In this document: piece after piece, positions 50,316 through 59,264 of the stretch
How the letters are laid out: each line of letters opens with the position of its first letter
Position numbering within the stretch: the stretch's first letter is position 1
Source of the DNA: Acidobacteriota bacterium
Lineage (GTDB): Bacteria > Acidobacteriota > Blastocatellia > Pyrinomonadales > Pyrinomonadaceae
Length of the DNA: 64,000 nt
Direction of reading: 5' to 3'
Assembly (NCBI GenBank): GCA_018269075.1
Contig: JAFDVJ010000018.1
Span: 100,412 to 164,411, forward strand
Notes under the pieces: generated by a model
The model's database searches: none
What the model was told of the DNA's origin: nothing
Seen by the model: the letters and a program-made list of their open reading frames with translations, nothing else
Program-made: the position numbers and the translations under genes

Positions 50316-51662
50316 TTATTTGTCTTCGCCTCCGTTCTGGTAGTAGATCACGACCCGGTTTTTCGGGGTGAAGTATTTTTGCATCACGCGCCGGACGTCG
50401 GCGACGGTGACGGCCTGCAGTTTTTGAATGTCGGTGTTGACGGCGGCCGCGCTGCCCTCGTAGGCGACGGCGCGCTCGATCGCGCTGGCCTTGCCGTCGT
50501 TCTGCTCGCGCTCCTGCAAAGTGCGCGTGATCAGCTGATTCTTGGCCTTGGCGAGCTCGTTCGCCGTGACCGGCTTCGTCTGGATCTTCGCGAGCTCCGC
50601 GAGCAGCGATTTTTCGAGCGCCTCGGGCGTTTTGCCCTCCGAGGCGACCGCGTAGAAATACAAGAGGCCGCGGTCGGCCCGCAGGTCGGCGTTAAATCCG
50701 GCTTCCTGCGCCAATTGCTGCGAATAGACGAGCGACTGGTAAAGCCGCGAGCTTTCGCCGCCGGCGAGGATCGATTCGACGATCTTCAGCGCGGCCGCGT
50801 CGGCGCTTTTTGACTCGGGCGCGAGATACGTGATCGCGACCGCCGGAAACGGGACGTTCGGCGCGGTCTTGACATAGCGTTTTTCCGCGGTTCGCTCGGG
50901 CTCGACCGCCGTCACGCGCGGGATCGCCATCTTGTTCTGTTTGATCCGGCCGAAATACTTGTCGACCCAGCCGTCGAACTGCGCCTGATCGAAGTCGCCG
51001 ACGACGATCAGATAAGCGTTGTCGGGCCGGTAAAAGGTCTTGTAGAAGGCGCGGACGTCGTCGATCGTCGCCGCGTTGAGCTCGTCGAGATTTCCGATGC
51101 CGGGCCGCTTGTACGGGTGCGTCGTAAAGGACAGCTTTTCGATATACTGGCCGAACAGCCGGCCGTAGGGCTGCGACAGGATGCGGAACCGGAACTCTTC
51201 CTTGACGACGTCGCGCTCGGATTTAAAATTGTCCTCGTCGACGTTGAGATTGACCATCCGTTCGGCTTCCGCCCAGAGCAGCGATTCGAGATAGTTCGAC
51301 GGCACGACCTCGTAGTAGTTGGTAAAGTCGTCGTAGGTCGAAGCGTTGTTGAACCCGCCGACGTCCTCGGTCAGCCGGTCGAACGTCTCGCTCTTCATAT
51401 TCTTCGTCGACTTGAACATCATATGTTCGAACAGATGCGCGAAGCCCGAACGGCCGTCGGGGTCGTCCTTCGAGCCGACGTTGTACCAGACGTGGATCGA
51501 GACGGTCGGGCTCGAATTGTCCTGCAGCGAGACGACGTGCAGCCCGTTCGGCAGCGTCCGCTCTTTGATGTTCATCGGCGGGATCTTCGCCTGTCCGAAG
51601 GCCGTCAGGCCGAGCGTCAAAGCGAGCGCCAGCATCGAAATCAATGCGTAGTGTATTTTCAT
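50316..51662 (-). CDS. M16-family zinc peptidase, catalytic subunit
   Basis: A 448-residue exported protein. The ATG at 51662 gives a signal peptide (about 1-23, ending AFGQA). The zinc motif HLFEH is at residues 76-80, and the distal ligand Glu is in the SERDVVKEEF segment (about 150). It is an active insulinase/processing-peptidase fold. The following gene, abutting its stop, encodes the partner lacking the zinc motif. In the periplasm the pair may degrade or trim peptides. Alternative upstream starts add a charged, non-signal N-terminus and are unlikely. Confidence 0.93.
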   Translation of the reverse strand: MKIHYALISMLALALTLGLTAFGQAKIPPMNIKERTLPNGLHVVSLQDNSSPTVSIHVWYNVGSKDDPDGRSGFAHLFEHMMFKSTKNMKSETFDRLTEDVGGFNNASTYDDFTNYYEVVPSNYLESLLWAEAERMVNLNVDEDNFKSERDVVKEEFRFRILSQPYGRLFGQYIEKLSFTTHPYKRPGIGNLDELNAATIDDVRAFYKTFYRPDNAYLIVVGDFDQAQFDGWVDKYFGRIKQNKMAIPRVTAVEPERTAEKRYVKTAPNVPFPAVAITYLAPESKSADAAALKIVESILAGGESSRLYQSLVYSQQLAQEAGFNADLRADRGLLYFYAVASEGKTPEALEKSLLAELAKIQTKPVTANELAKAKNQLITRTLQEREQNDGKASAIERAVAYEGSAAAVNTDIQKLQAVTVADVRRVMQKYFTPKNRVVIYYQNGGEDK

Positions 51663-51765
51663 AAGTTTACTCAAATCTGTTTGAATTGCCGTTTCATTAT
51701 ACGCAGCCGGCGGCCGCAAAGTTATCCGTTGACGAATCTATTCGCCGGCTGTGACGCCCACAAAC

Positions 51766-51894
51766 GGAGCGCCGGCATCTCGGCCGGCAATGCGTTTGAA
51801 AAACGCACCGACGCCCCGCCGGGCTTGAATGTCGCAGAAAGCGAAACGTTTGTTCGCGCTTTCGCGCTCATTGCCGGCAGGATGCCGGCGCTCC
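51766..51894. repeat. 129-bp element with 26-bp inverted ends
   Basis: GGAGCGCCGGCATC... (51766-51792) is repeated inversely at 51869-51894, differing by one small insertion. Two internal hairpins (GCGTTT / AAACGC and GCGAAA / TTTCGC) lie inside. A REP/BIME-like repeat, possibly ending the M16 promoter region. The 51895-52116 stretch shows no gene. Confidence 0.7.
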
Positions 51895-52116
51895 GGTCGG
51901 CGGCCGCGAATCTTTCGCCAACAGCTTACCAAAACTCTTAAACTATTGAAAGCAATCTGCCGCGAGCCGCCGGTTTTCCGTGACATACGGCATTTTCGAA
52001 GTGCCGGCCGGTGTTCACGCGTCGTCAAAACGCGAATCGGGTCGGACACCCGCCGATTTCCTCCCGGCCGGGGTTATTTCGGTATCTTCCGGAGCTGTTT
52101 CGCGCCGGACCAGCCC

Positions 52117-52376
52117 TTGACTGTAAAATAGATTGTGTAATCGAAGGGAAAAGCGGCGACAGGCGCGCTCTTGTCAGTAGCGTCGGCGGCAGCCGATGCA
52201 CCGCCGCGCCGGTGTGACTTGACGGGAAAGCTAAAACCCTTGTTGTTTAACGGTTTGAGATGCAGGGGCCCGGCCGGCGGACGGTGCATCGGCTATCGCC
52301 GACGCTACTGACCTCGGCACGGCTGCGCCGCTTTTTCGGGTTTCGTCGAGAACGGATAGCACAATTAACTTTGACA
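52117..52376. mobile_element. palindromic element, copy 1 (about 260 bp)
   Basis: Bounded by degenerate inverted ends (ATTGTGTAATC at 52132-52142; its counterpart GATAGCACAAT at 52355-52365). Its two arms hold a long inverted repeat around GTCAGTAGCGTCGGCG and GCCGATGCACCG. It is nearly identical over about 175 bp of its interior to copy 2 (52876-53138). No coding capacity. It is followed at 52388 by the 21-bp array. Confidence 0.8.
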
Positions 52377-52387
52377 TTCCCGCCGAC

Positions 52388-52870
52388 CCCGGTCCAGCCC
52401 GATCCGACGGTACTTCAGCGTGAGCCGGAGGTACTTCCGGCTGATCCGAAGCTACTTCCGGCTGATCCGGAGGTACTTCAGACCGATCCGAAGCTACTTC
52501 CGGCTGATCCGGAGGTACTTCCGGCTGATTCGGAGGTACTTCCGCGTGAACCGGCGGTACTTCAGACCGATCCGAAGCTGCTTCCGCGTGAACCGCTGCT
52601 GCTTCAGCGCAATCCGACGGTACTTCAAGGCCGACCGGCACTGCTTCGGCTCAATCCGATGGTACTTCAAGGCCGACCGACGCTGTTTCGGGCCTGACAA
52701 AGGGAGCTTCCGGCCGGTCAGGTAGCGTTGACGGCCGGTCACAAGACCGTTCAAGCCGGTCGGCAGGCAGTTTCGGCCGACTGGAAGGTCGTGCCGTCCC
52801 GATCGGAGATGGTTACGCCCCGTCAAGTGGCAGTTACCGGCTGTCAGCGGGCAGCTTCGCGCCGTCAAGG
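52388..52870. repeat. 21-bp tandem array, about 22 in-phase units
   Basis: From 52409 to 52870, units stay exactly 21 bp apart. The first are highly alike (GGTACTTCCGGCTGATCCGGA type); later ones decay to a pattern like GGCAGTTnnnGGCCGTCAnn but keep phase up to the left end of element copy 2. The 21-bp unit equals two helical turns. Reading frames open on both strands only because 21 is a multiple of three. Confidence 0.85.
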
Positions 52871-52875
52871 GGCGC

Positions 52876-53138
52876 GAGACAGTCAAACAAATTGTGTAAT
52901 CGAAGGGAAAAAGCGGCATAGCCGCACGAGGTCAGTAGCGTCGGCGGCAGCCGATGCACCGCCGCGCCGATGTGACTTGACGGGAAACCAAAACCTCGGG
53001 TATTGAACGGTTTGAGATGCAAGAGCCCGGCCGGCGGACGGTGCATCGGCTATCGCCGACGCTACTGACCTCGGCACGGCTGCGCCGCTTTTTTCGGGTT
53101 TCGTCGATCAGGGATTACACAATTTGTTTGACAGTCTC
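52876..53138. mobile_element. palindromic element, copy 2 with 26-bp terminal inverted repeats
   Basis: The ends GAGACAGTCAAACAAATTGT... (52876-52901) and the inverse at 53113-53138 match at 25 of 26 positions. Interior arms pair with each other over about 75 bp on each side, so the whole 263-bp element folds into one long hairpin. Non-coding, MITE-like. A different 21-bp array begins on the very next base. Confidence 0.85.
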
Positions 53139-53369
53139 CAATATCGCGGAATTAAAGTTCAATATCGCGATATTAAAGTTTAATATCGCGATATTAAACT
53201 TTAGAATCGCGATATTAAACTTTAGAATCGCGATATTAAACTTTAGAATCGCGATATTAAACTTTAGAATCGCGGTTCCAAGCTTTAGAATCGCGATTCT
53301 AAGCTTTAGAATCGCGGTTCCAAGCTTTAGAATCGCGGTTCTAAGCTTTAGAATCGCGGTTCCCGAAAC
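53139..53369. repeat. 21-bp tandem array of palindromic units (11 copies)
   Basis: Eleven units of exactly 21 bp. Each holds a palindrome such as AATATCGCGATATT or AGAATCGCGATTCT, plus a 7-bp AAACTTT/AAGCTTT spacer. The first unit directly abuts the right end of element copy 2. The units drift from AATATCGCG... to AGAATCGCG... along the array. The 53370-53541 stretch upstream of the cysteine gene has no further gene. Confidence 0.95.
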
Positions 53370-53541
53370 GGACGGTGCGAATGCCGGTTTGTGTTTTTCG
53401 GAGGATGAACTGTGCGCCCGAGCGCCGGACGCCGCGGCCCGGGAATCGAAATTATTTCGCAAGTTGCGATTTTGCGCGGATCGAAATCAAGGCTAAAATT
53501 ATCCTGTCATAACCAATATTTTCTGGAAAAACTTTATCGAA

Positions 53542-54909
53542 ATGAAATTTTACGACAACGTTTTAGGGCTCATCGGCAATACGCCGCTCGTCCGCATCAA
53601 CAATATCGCGCGCCAGCACGGCATCCGGGCGCAGGTCTTCGCAAAGCTCGAAAGTCTCAATCCGGGCTATTCCGTCAAGGACCGGATCGGCGTCTCGATG
53701 ATCGACGACGCCGAGGAAAAAGGCATCTTGAAACCCGGCGGCACATTGATCGAGGCGACTTCGGGCAACACCGGCATCGGGATGGCGCTCGTCGCGGCGG
53801 TCCGCGGCTATAAATGCGTCTTCGTGATGACCGACAAGGTCTCGGTCGAAAAGCGCCGCTATCTGAAAGCGCTCGGGGCCGACGTCGTGATCCGGCCGGC
53901 CGCCGCGAAATACGGCTCGCCCGAGCATTACGTCGAGACCGCCAAACGGATCGCGCAGGAAACGCCGAATTCGTTCTATCCCGACCAGTACAATCATCCG
54001 GCCAACCCGCTCGCGCATTACCGGACGACCGGCCCGGAGATCTGGCGCGACACCGACGGCAAAGTGACGCATTTCGTCGCCTCGCTCGGCACCGGCGGCA
54101 CGATCACCGGGACGGCGCGCTATCTGAAGGAGATGAACCCGAACATCCGCATCATCGGCGCCGACCCGTACGGCTCGATCTTCAAGCAGTACAAGGAAAC
54201 CGGAATGGTGCCGGAAGCGACGCCGTACCTCGTCGAGGGAATCGGGCAGAACATCCCGGTCGGCAACGCCGACGTCAAGATCGTCGACGAGATCATCAAC
54301 GTCACCGACCGCGAATCGTTCGAGCTGTCGCGCCAATTGGGCAAGCAGGAAGGCATTTTCTGCGGCGGCTCGACCGGCACGATCCTCGCCGGCGCGCTCA
54401 AGGTCGCGAAGAATCTCGACGAATCGGCGGTCGTCGTCTTCATCGTCTGCGACACCGGCGAGCATTACCTGTCGAAGCATCACTCGGACGAGTGGATGAA
54501 GGAAAAACTGCTGCTCGAACCGCAGAAGATCACGGCCGGGCTGATCCACGAGACGAAATCGAACGGCGCGCCGCCGGAATTGATCTTCGTCGGGCCGGAC
54601 GAAACGGTCGGCGCGGCGCTCGCGCGGATGAGCGAGGCGGGCGTCACGCAGATCCCGGTGCTCGAAGACAGCCGTTCGGTCGGATCGCTGCGCGAAAGCC
54701 AGGTGCTGACGAAGCTGCTCAAAGACCGCGACCTGCTCGACGCGCGCGTCGCCGACGTGATGGACAAGAGCTTCCCGATCGTCGACACCGACACCGGTTC
54801 GGACGAGATCAAGGCCAAGCTCCAGAAATCGCCGGCCGTCCTGATCGAGGACTTCAAGCGCATCACCGGCATCATCACGCGCTCGGACGTGCTCGATCTG
54901 CCGAAGTAA
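53542..54909 (+). CDS. cbs: cystathionine beta-synthase
   Basis: A 455-residue PLP enzyme. The PLP lysine is K46 in GYSVKDRIG, the phosphate loop is TSGNTGIG (about 73-80), and GTGGTITG (about 185) is the second PLP loop. The C-terminal about 125 residues form two CBS domains ([38 protein letters not shown]) that bind adenosyl ligands. It joins serine (or O-acetylserine-type donors) and homocysteine to make cystathionine. The length matches CBS with regulatory domains. It follows 172 bp after the repeat block and has its own terminator, so it is probably monocistronic. O-acetylserine sulfhydrylase is the closest alternative. Confidence 0.93.
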   Translation: MKFYDNVLGLIGNTPLVRINNIARQHGIRAQVFAKLESLNPGYSVKDRIGVSMIDDAEEKGILKPGGTLIEATSGNTGIGMALVAAVRGYKCVFVMTDKVSVEKRRYLKALGADVVIRPAAAKYGSPEHYVETAKRIAQETPNSFYPDQYNHPANPLAHYRTTGPEIWRDTDGKVTHFVASLGTGGTITGTARYLKEMNPNIRIIGADPYGSIFKQYKETGMVPEATPYLVEGIGQNIPVGNADVKIVDEIINVTDRESFELSRQLGKQEGIFCGGSTGTILAGALKVAKNLDESAVVVFIVCDTGEHYLSKHHSDEWMKEKLLLEPQKITAGLIHETKSNGAPPELIFVGPDETVGAALARMSEAGVTQIPVLEDSRSVGSLRESQVLTKLLKDRDLLDARVADVMDKSFPIVDTDTGSDEIKAKLQKSPAVLIEDFKRITGIITRSDVLDLPK

Positions 54910-54990
54910 AGCGACCGTAGCGATATCGGATGGCGGATGGCCCGAAAGCGGCGCGAATCGGCTTTCCGTCACGGACGGTTGTTAATGCAA

Positions 54991-55045
54991 AATCCGGGGC
55001 CTCGCATCGCCGAACGGCGGCGCGAGGCCCCGGATTCGTCTTTTC
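54991..55045. terminator. strong GC-rich terminator
   Basis: AATCCGGGGCCTCGC (54991-55005) pairs perfectly with 55022-55036; CGTCTTTTC follows. It ends the cystathionine beta-synthase transcript. Two GGATGGC heptamers lie just before it (54928-54941). Confidence 0.85.
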
Positions 55046-55214
55046 CCGCGCCGGCAAATCGCAATTAAATCGCGCAAATCGGCGGCCGGCGTCGAAGCGG
55101 GTTTGAAACGAATAAAAATACGGGTAAAATATAGGCGAAATCGAAAATCAGATCGCTCCCGCCGGTTTGTTTTTCCGTATTTCCGATGGCCCGAATTTCC
55201 TGGAGGAAGACGAG

Positions 55215-56732
55215 ATGAGCGATAACCCGAAAGACGACGATTGGGGAATGACGATGCCGAACCTGCGGCTCGACGACGACCGGAAAAAGGACGTTTCGCC
55301 CGGCTTTCAGCCGAAGGCGGAAGCGGTCCCGAGCCCGCCGCCCGAGGACGATTGGGGAATGACGACGCCGAACGTCAAGGTTCCGCCGGGCGCCGCGCCG
55401 CCCGCGGCGAGCGAGCCGTTTTCGGATTTCGACAAGACCGCGCCGAACATCAATCTGCCGTCGCCCGCGTCCGAAACGCCGAAAGCGGCCGCGCCGCCGC
55501 CCGTCGACGACTGGGGGATGACGACGCCGAACGTCGAGATTCCGAAAGCGTCGAAAAAGGACGACTGGCAGATGCCCGAGCCGACGTTCCGCGTCTCGGA
55601 AGGCGCGAAGCCGAGCTTCGACAAGCTCTCGCCGCCCAGAGATATCGGCTCGTTCGACGATGAAGACGAGGGCCACAAAACGACGCCCTACTACCGCCTG
55701 CCCGAAAATCAGGCCGAACCGGCCGCCGCCGCCGCGCCGCCGCGCGAAGAATCTGCGCCGCCGCCGTCCCGGCCGAAACCCGCGCCCGCCAAAAGCGGAA
55801 ACGCCAAGTGGATCCTGATGCTCGGCGGACTGTTCGTCTTTTTCCTGCTCGTCACGGCCGGTCTGGTCGCCGCGTATTTTCTATATTTCAGCACTTCGAA
55901 CACCGTCAAGAGCGTGACCAACGCGAAGTCGCCGGAGACCGCGCCCTCGGTCGCGCCGACCGCCGCCCCGGCCGCCGCGCTGCCGGCGAGCATCGATTAC
56001 AAGGGCCGGATGGTGCTCGTCAAGGCGGGCGAGTTCACGATGGGCAGCGACACCGCCGGCGACGAGTCGAAACCCGCGCACAAGGTCACCGTGCCGGGCT
56101 TTTACATCGACCGCACGGAAGTCACCAACGCGCAGTACAAAGAATTCTGCACGGCGACCGGCAAACAGCCGCCGCCCGACCCGTTATGGGACAAGGGCTA
56201 TTTCGAAAAACGGCCGAACGCGCCGGTCTTCGGCGTCTCGTTCGACGATGCGAAAGCCTTCGCGGCGTGGGCCGGCAAACGTCTGCCGACCGAGGAGGAA
56301 TGGGAAAAGGCCGCGTCGTGGAACGAGGCGACGCAGACCAAGACGGATTATCCGTGGGGCGCGGCGTTCGAAGCCGGCAAGGCCGCCTTCGGGCTCGACG
56401 CGCCGAAGGACGTCGGCGCGTATCCGGCGGGCGCGAGTCCGGCGGGCGTGCTCGATATGGCCGGCAACGTCGCCGAATGGGTCGACGCGTACTTTCAGCC
56501 GTATCCCGGCAACACGGCTTCGAATCAGAATTTCGGGGAAAACAACCGCGTCGTCCGCGGCGGGCATTTCGGATCGAAAACCAACGATCTGCTGAAAACC
56601 ACGAAACGAATTTACGTCCCGCCGAACGTCGCGTCGGGCGAGGACGAGAAAACGCTGTTCGCCGCCGCGATCGGTTTTCGGTGCGCGGTTTCGGCCGACG
56701 ACGCGCGGCTGCAGGACGCTTTAAAAAAATAG
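55215..56732 (+). CDS. SUMF1/FGE-domain membrane protein with repeated WGMTTPN motifs
   Basis: A 505-residue protein, ATG preceded by TGGAGGAAGA. The cytoplasmic N-terminal half (1-190) is Pro/Ala/Asp-rich and repeats a short motif: DDDWGMTMPN (7-16), EDDWGMTTPN (about 45), DDWGMTTPN (about 97), with weaker relatives DDWQMPEPT and FDKTAPNINL. A helix (about 195-225) leads to a periplasmic SUMF1/formylglycine-enzyme-like domain (about 260-500, MVLVKAGEFTMGSD, DRTEVTNAQYKEFC, RLPTEEEWEKAA, GNVAEWVDAY, IGFRCAV). SUMF1 domains accompany some kinase and secretion systems. The Thr motif could be a phosphorylated docking site for the three FHA proteins that follow (inference). Whether the oxygenase is active is not shown. 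Confidence 0.88.
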   Translation: MSDNPKDDDWGMTMPNLRLDDDRKKDVSPGFQPKAEAVPSPPPEDDWGMTTPNVKVPPGAAPPAASEPFSDFDKTAPNINLPSPASETPKAAAPPPVDDWGMTTPNVEIPKASKKDDWQMPEPTFRVSEGAKPSFDKLSPPRDIGSFDDEDEGHKTTPYYRLPENQAEPAAAAAPPREESAPPPSRPKPAPAKSGNAKWILMLGGLFVFFLLVTAGLVAAYFLYFSTSNTVKSVTNAKSPETAPSVAPTAAPAAALPASIDYKGRMVLVKAGEFTMGSDTAGDESKPAHKVTVPGFYIDRTEVTNAQYKEFCTATGKQPPPDPLWDKGYFEKRPNAPVFGVSFDDAKAFAAWAGKRLPTEEEWEKAASWNEATQTKTDYPWGAAFEAGKAAFGLDAPKDVGAYPAGASPAGVLDMAGNVAEWVDAYFQPYPGNTASNQNFGENNRVVRGGHFGSKTNDLLKTTKRIYVPPNVASGEDEKTLFAAAIGFRCAVSADDARLQDALKK

Positions 56733-56787
56733 CTTAGGCAAATTTTCCGCGCCCCGAACGTCAGAAGACTTGCAAGGACTTTGACAA

Positions 56788-57669
56788 ATGAAACCAGAAA
56801 AAACAACAAATTCAAAGCGCTTAAAACTCAAGTTTATCATCTTCGGCTTCGGGATTTTGACGCTCTTCGCCGGCGCGGCGAGCGTCGCCGCGCAGGTCGA
56901 CGACGTGATGATCGTCAGGCAGAAGGCAAAGACGACGATCCGGCCGAAAGCCAAGCCGGTCGCCAAAAAGGTCAACATCACGCGGAAGGTGACGATCGTC
57001 CGCGTCGAGAAGAAAAGCCGGACGAATTATAAGAAATCGACCCCGAAACCGACCGTCAAAAAGGTCGTCAGAACCGTTCAGGTCCCGCTGCTCGCGGCGC
57101 AGCTCCGCCTGCTGACGGTCGACAAGGAAGGCAAGGAGACCGAGGTCAATCCGGCCGCCGCCTTTATGCCGAACGACCGTCTGCGGATGTCGATCAAGGC
57201 CAACCAGACCGGTTATCTCTACGTCATCCGGCAGGCCGCGCCCGAAGCCGACGGCGAGATCATCTTTCCGACGACGCTCGTCAACAACGGCAGCAATCTC
57301 GTCAAGGCGAACGTCGAATACGTGATCCCGCGCAACTGCCCGGCGGAATACGCGCCCGAGCCGCGCGACTGCGCGCTCCAGCTCTTTCCCTACGCCGACG
57401 CGCCGCAGGAATATTTCACGCTGATCTTCATGCGCGACAGTCTGGTCGATCTGCCGAACGACGTCAAAAACACGCGCGTCAGCCTGCAGAACCTGATGAG
57501 CGCCGGCAAGATCGGCGCGAAGACGCTGATCGACCTGATCGAGGATTCGGGCCAGGACCTCGTGTCGCAGCCGGGCGATACGCCGTTCGCGGTGCGGATC
57601 GTGAACATCAACCCGAAGGACAACGAGGAGATCATCGAAACCTTCGTTCTCGGCAAAATGAAGAAATAA
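56788..57669 (+). CDS. DUF4384 secreted protein
   Basis: A 293-residue protein with a basic N-terminus and signal segment (about 15-35, IFGFGILTLFAGAASVAAQ), then a very basic Lys/Pro linker (VRQKAKTTIRPKAKPVAKK). The DUF4384 domain (about 105-220) shows MPNDRLRMSIKANQTGYLYVIRQ, typical of the family. DUF4384 often pairs with kinase or secretion-related genes. It lies 55 bp after the SUMF1 gene and 79 bp before the first FHA gene, on the same strand. Probably periplasmic. Confidence 0.88.
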   Translation: MKPEKTTNSKRLKLKFIIFGFGILTLFAGAASVAAQVDDVMIVRQKAKTTIRPKAKPVAKKVNITRKVTIVRVEKKSRTNYKKSTPKPTVKKVVRTVQVPLLAAQLRLLTVDKEGKETEVNPAAAFMPNDRLRMSIKANQTGYLYVIRQAAPEADGEIIFPTTLVNNGSNLVKANVEYVIPRNCPAEYAPEPRDCALQLFPYADAPQEYFTLIFMRDSLVDLPNDVKNTRVSLQNLMSAGKIGAKTLIDLIEDSGQDLVSQPGDTPFAVRIVNINPKDNEEIIETFVLGKMKK

Positions 57670-57748
57670 CCGACCGGGAAAAGTTTGGGAAAGTGCGAAA
57701 ACCGGAGCGTGATTTTCTCAAATCTTTTCCCTCTTTTTATCGAAAAAA

Positions 57749-59260
57749 ATGGCGCGGGCAATCTTAAAATTCGACGACAGGGAAATGGCGATCGGCGAGG
57801 ACGCGACGAGCTTCGGCCGGACGGCTGAGAACACGGTCGCGTTTCCCGACAATACGAACATCTCGCGCCGGCACGCCGAGATCGAGTTCAAAGACGGCCG
57901 GTTCGTCGTCACCGACCTCGGCAGCAGCAACGGCACGACCATCAACGGCCAGCCGATCAGCGGCGAGACCGAACTCAACGACGGCGACTTCATCACGCTC
58001 GGCAATTCCGTGATCGTCGAATTCGTGCTCGAGGACGAAACGCCCGACGACGCCGAAGACGACGCCGCCGGCGCCGCTCAGAGCGAATCCGTCGCCGAGG
58101 CGAAAACGGCCGAAAGCGCCGGCAAATCGTCGCGGATGCCCGTCATTCTCGGCCTCACCGGCGCGGCCTGCGGCCTCGCGATCGTCTTCGCGGCGGCGGC
58201 GAGCTACGTTTACTTTTCCGGCGGCGGCAGCACGGGCTGCGACGCGACCGCGCGGATCGTCAGCCCGCTCAACGGCGACGTCATCTCCGAAACGACCGAG
58301 ATCCGTGTCGAAGTCAAAAATTCGGCCTGCGTGAGCGTCGTCCGCGTGATGCTCGAAGGGCAGGAAATCGCCCAGCTCCGGAGCGAGCCGTACACCGCGC
58401 AGATCGATCCGAAGGAGCATCCCGACTGGGCCAACGGCCGTCTTTACGGGCTTTCGGTCGTGCTCGAGGACGCGGCCGGCAACAAGCTCCCGCAGTCGTC
58501 GCGCGACATCGCCCTGCAGTTCGAGACGAAAAAAGTCGCGACGCCGACGCCGACCGCGACCGCCGAGATCTCGCCGACGCCGACGATCGGCCCCGGCCCG
58601 CAGGTGACGCTCATCGACATCCAGACGATGACGGCCCGAACGGTCGGCAAATTCACCGGCGCGAGCTTCAAATACAATCTTTCGAATCCCGAATTTCTGA
58701 AGGAAGTCCAGAAAAAAACCGGCGAATATTCGGCGGCCGGAGGCTATTTCGAGCGCGCCGCCGTCTATCGCGACACGATCAACAACGCGTTCGTCCGCGA
58801 CAAGAATCTCGACCCCTCGCTCGGCTTCCTGCTGGCAATGAGCCGCAGCAAGTTCAATCCCGAAAAACAGGGCGCGAACGAAGGGCTCTGGCAGATGTCC
58901 GGCGATTTCGCGACGGCCAACGCCTACAACGTCGTCTGCCCGGCGTTCAACCTGTCGGAAACCACGCAGGAATGCGCGGCCAAGGTCGCGTCGTTCTACC
59001 TCGGCGACCTGATGACGGCCTTCGACGGCGACATCGTCTACGCGGTCGCCGCGTTCGGGAAAACGCCGCAGGAAGCCAATGAATGGAAGGCTTCGCTGCC
59101 GGCCGACCGCGCGGATTTCTGGAAGATCATCACGGATCAGGCGCAGCGCGAACAGGTCGTCCGCTTCTTCGCGGCCGCCGCCGTCGCGGAAAACCCGCCG
59201 AAATTCAAACTTAAAAAGGATCGGTCGATCTCGGAGCTGTACCCGACCGTCGGCAAATAG
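57749..59260 (+). CDS. FHA - TM - Ig-like - transglycosylase-fold protein (degenerate active site)
   Basis: A 503-residue protein. Residues 20-95 form an FHA phosphothreonine-binding domain with G23-R24, S39-R-R-H42 and SSNGTTING (59-67). An acidic linker leads to a transmembrane helix (about 131-155), an Ig-like region (about 166-250) and a C-terminal domain (about 300-495) with the lysozyme/SLT fold. In place of the catalytic Glu motif it reads LLAMSRSKFNPEKQGANEGLWQM, so Ser replaces Glu. The FHA domain faces the cytoplasm and the SLT-like part the periplasm. It is the first of three such paralogues before tssK, spaced 4 bp from the second. Confidence 0.85.
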   Translation: MARAILKFDDREMAIGEDATSFGRTAENTVAFPDNTNISRRHAEIEFKDGRFVVTDLGSSNGTTINGQPISGETELNDGDFITLGNSVIVEFVLEDETPDDAEDDAAGAAQSESVAEAKTAESAGKSSRMPVILGLTGAACGLAIVFAAAASYVYFSGGGSTGCDATARIVSPLNGDVISETTEIRVEVKNSACVSVVRVMLEGQEIAQLRSEPYTAQIDPKEHPDWANGRLYGLSVVLEDAAGNKLPQSSRDIALQFETKKVATPTPTATAEISPTPTIGPGPQVTLIDIQTMTARTVGKFTGASFKYNLSNPEFLKEVQKKTGEYSAAGGYFERAAVYRDTINNAFVRDKNLDPSLGFLLAMSRSKFNPEKQGANEGLWQMSGDFATANAYNVVCPAFNLSETTQECAAKVASFYLGDLMTAFDGDIVYAVAAFGKTPQEANEWKASLPADRADFWKIITDQAQREQVVRFFAAAAVAENPPKFKLKKDRSISELYPTVGK

Positions 59261-59264
59261 AAAG

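Noticed and set aside
52231-52641. Reading frames on both strands through the 21-bp arrays giving heptad-repeat peptides
   Set aside because: Unit length is a multiple of three, so several frames stay open by chance; no ribosome site or start, and frames run into the palindromic element.
53563-54972. 469-codon frame opposite cystathionine beta-synthase
   Set aside because: Arg/Asp-rich shadow; the plus strand has clear PLP motifs.
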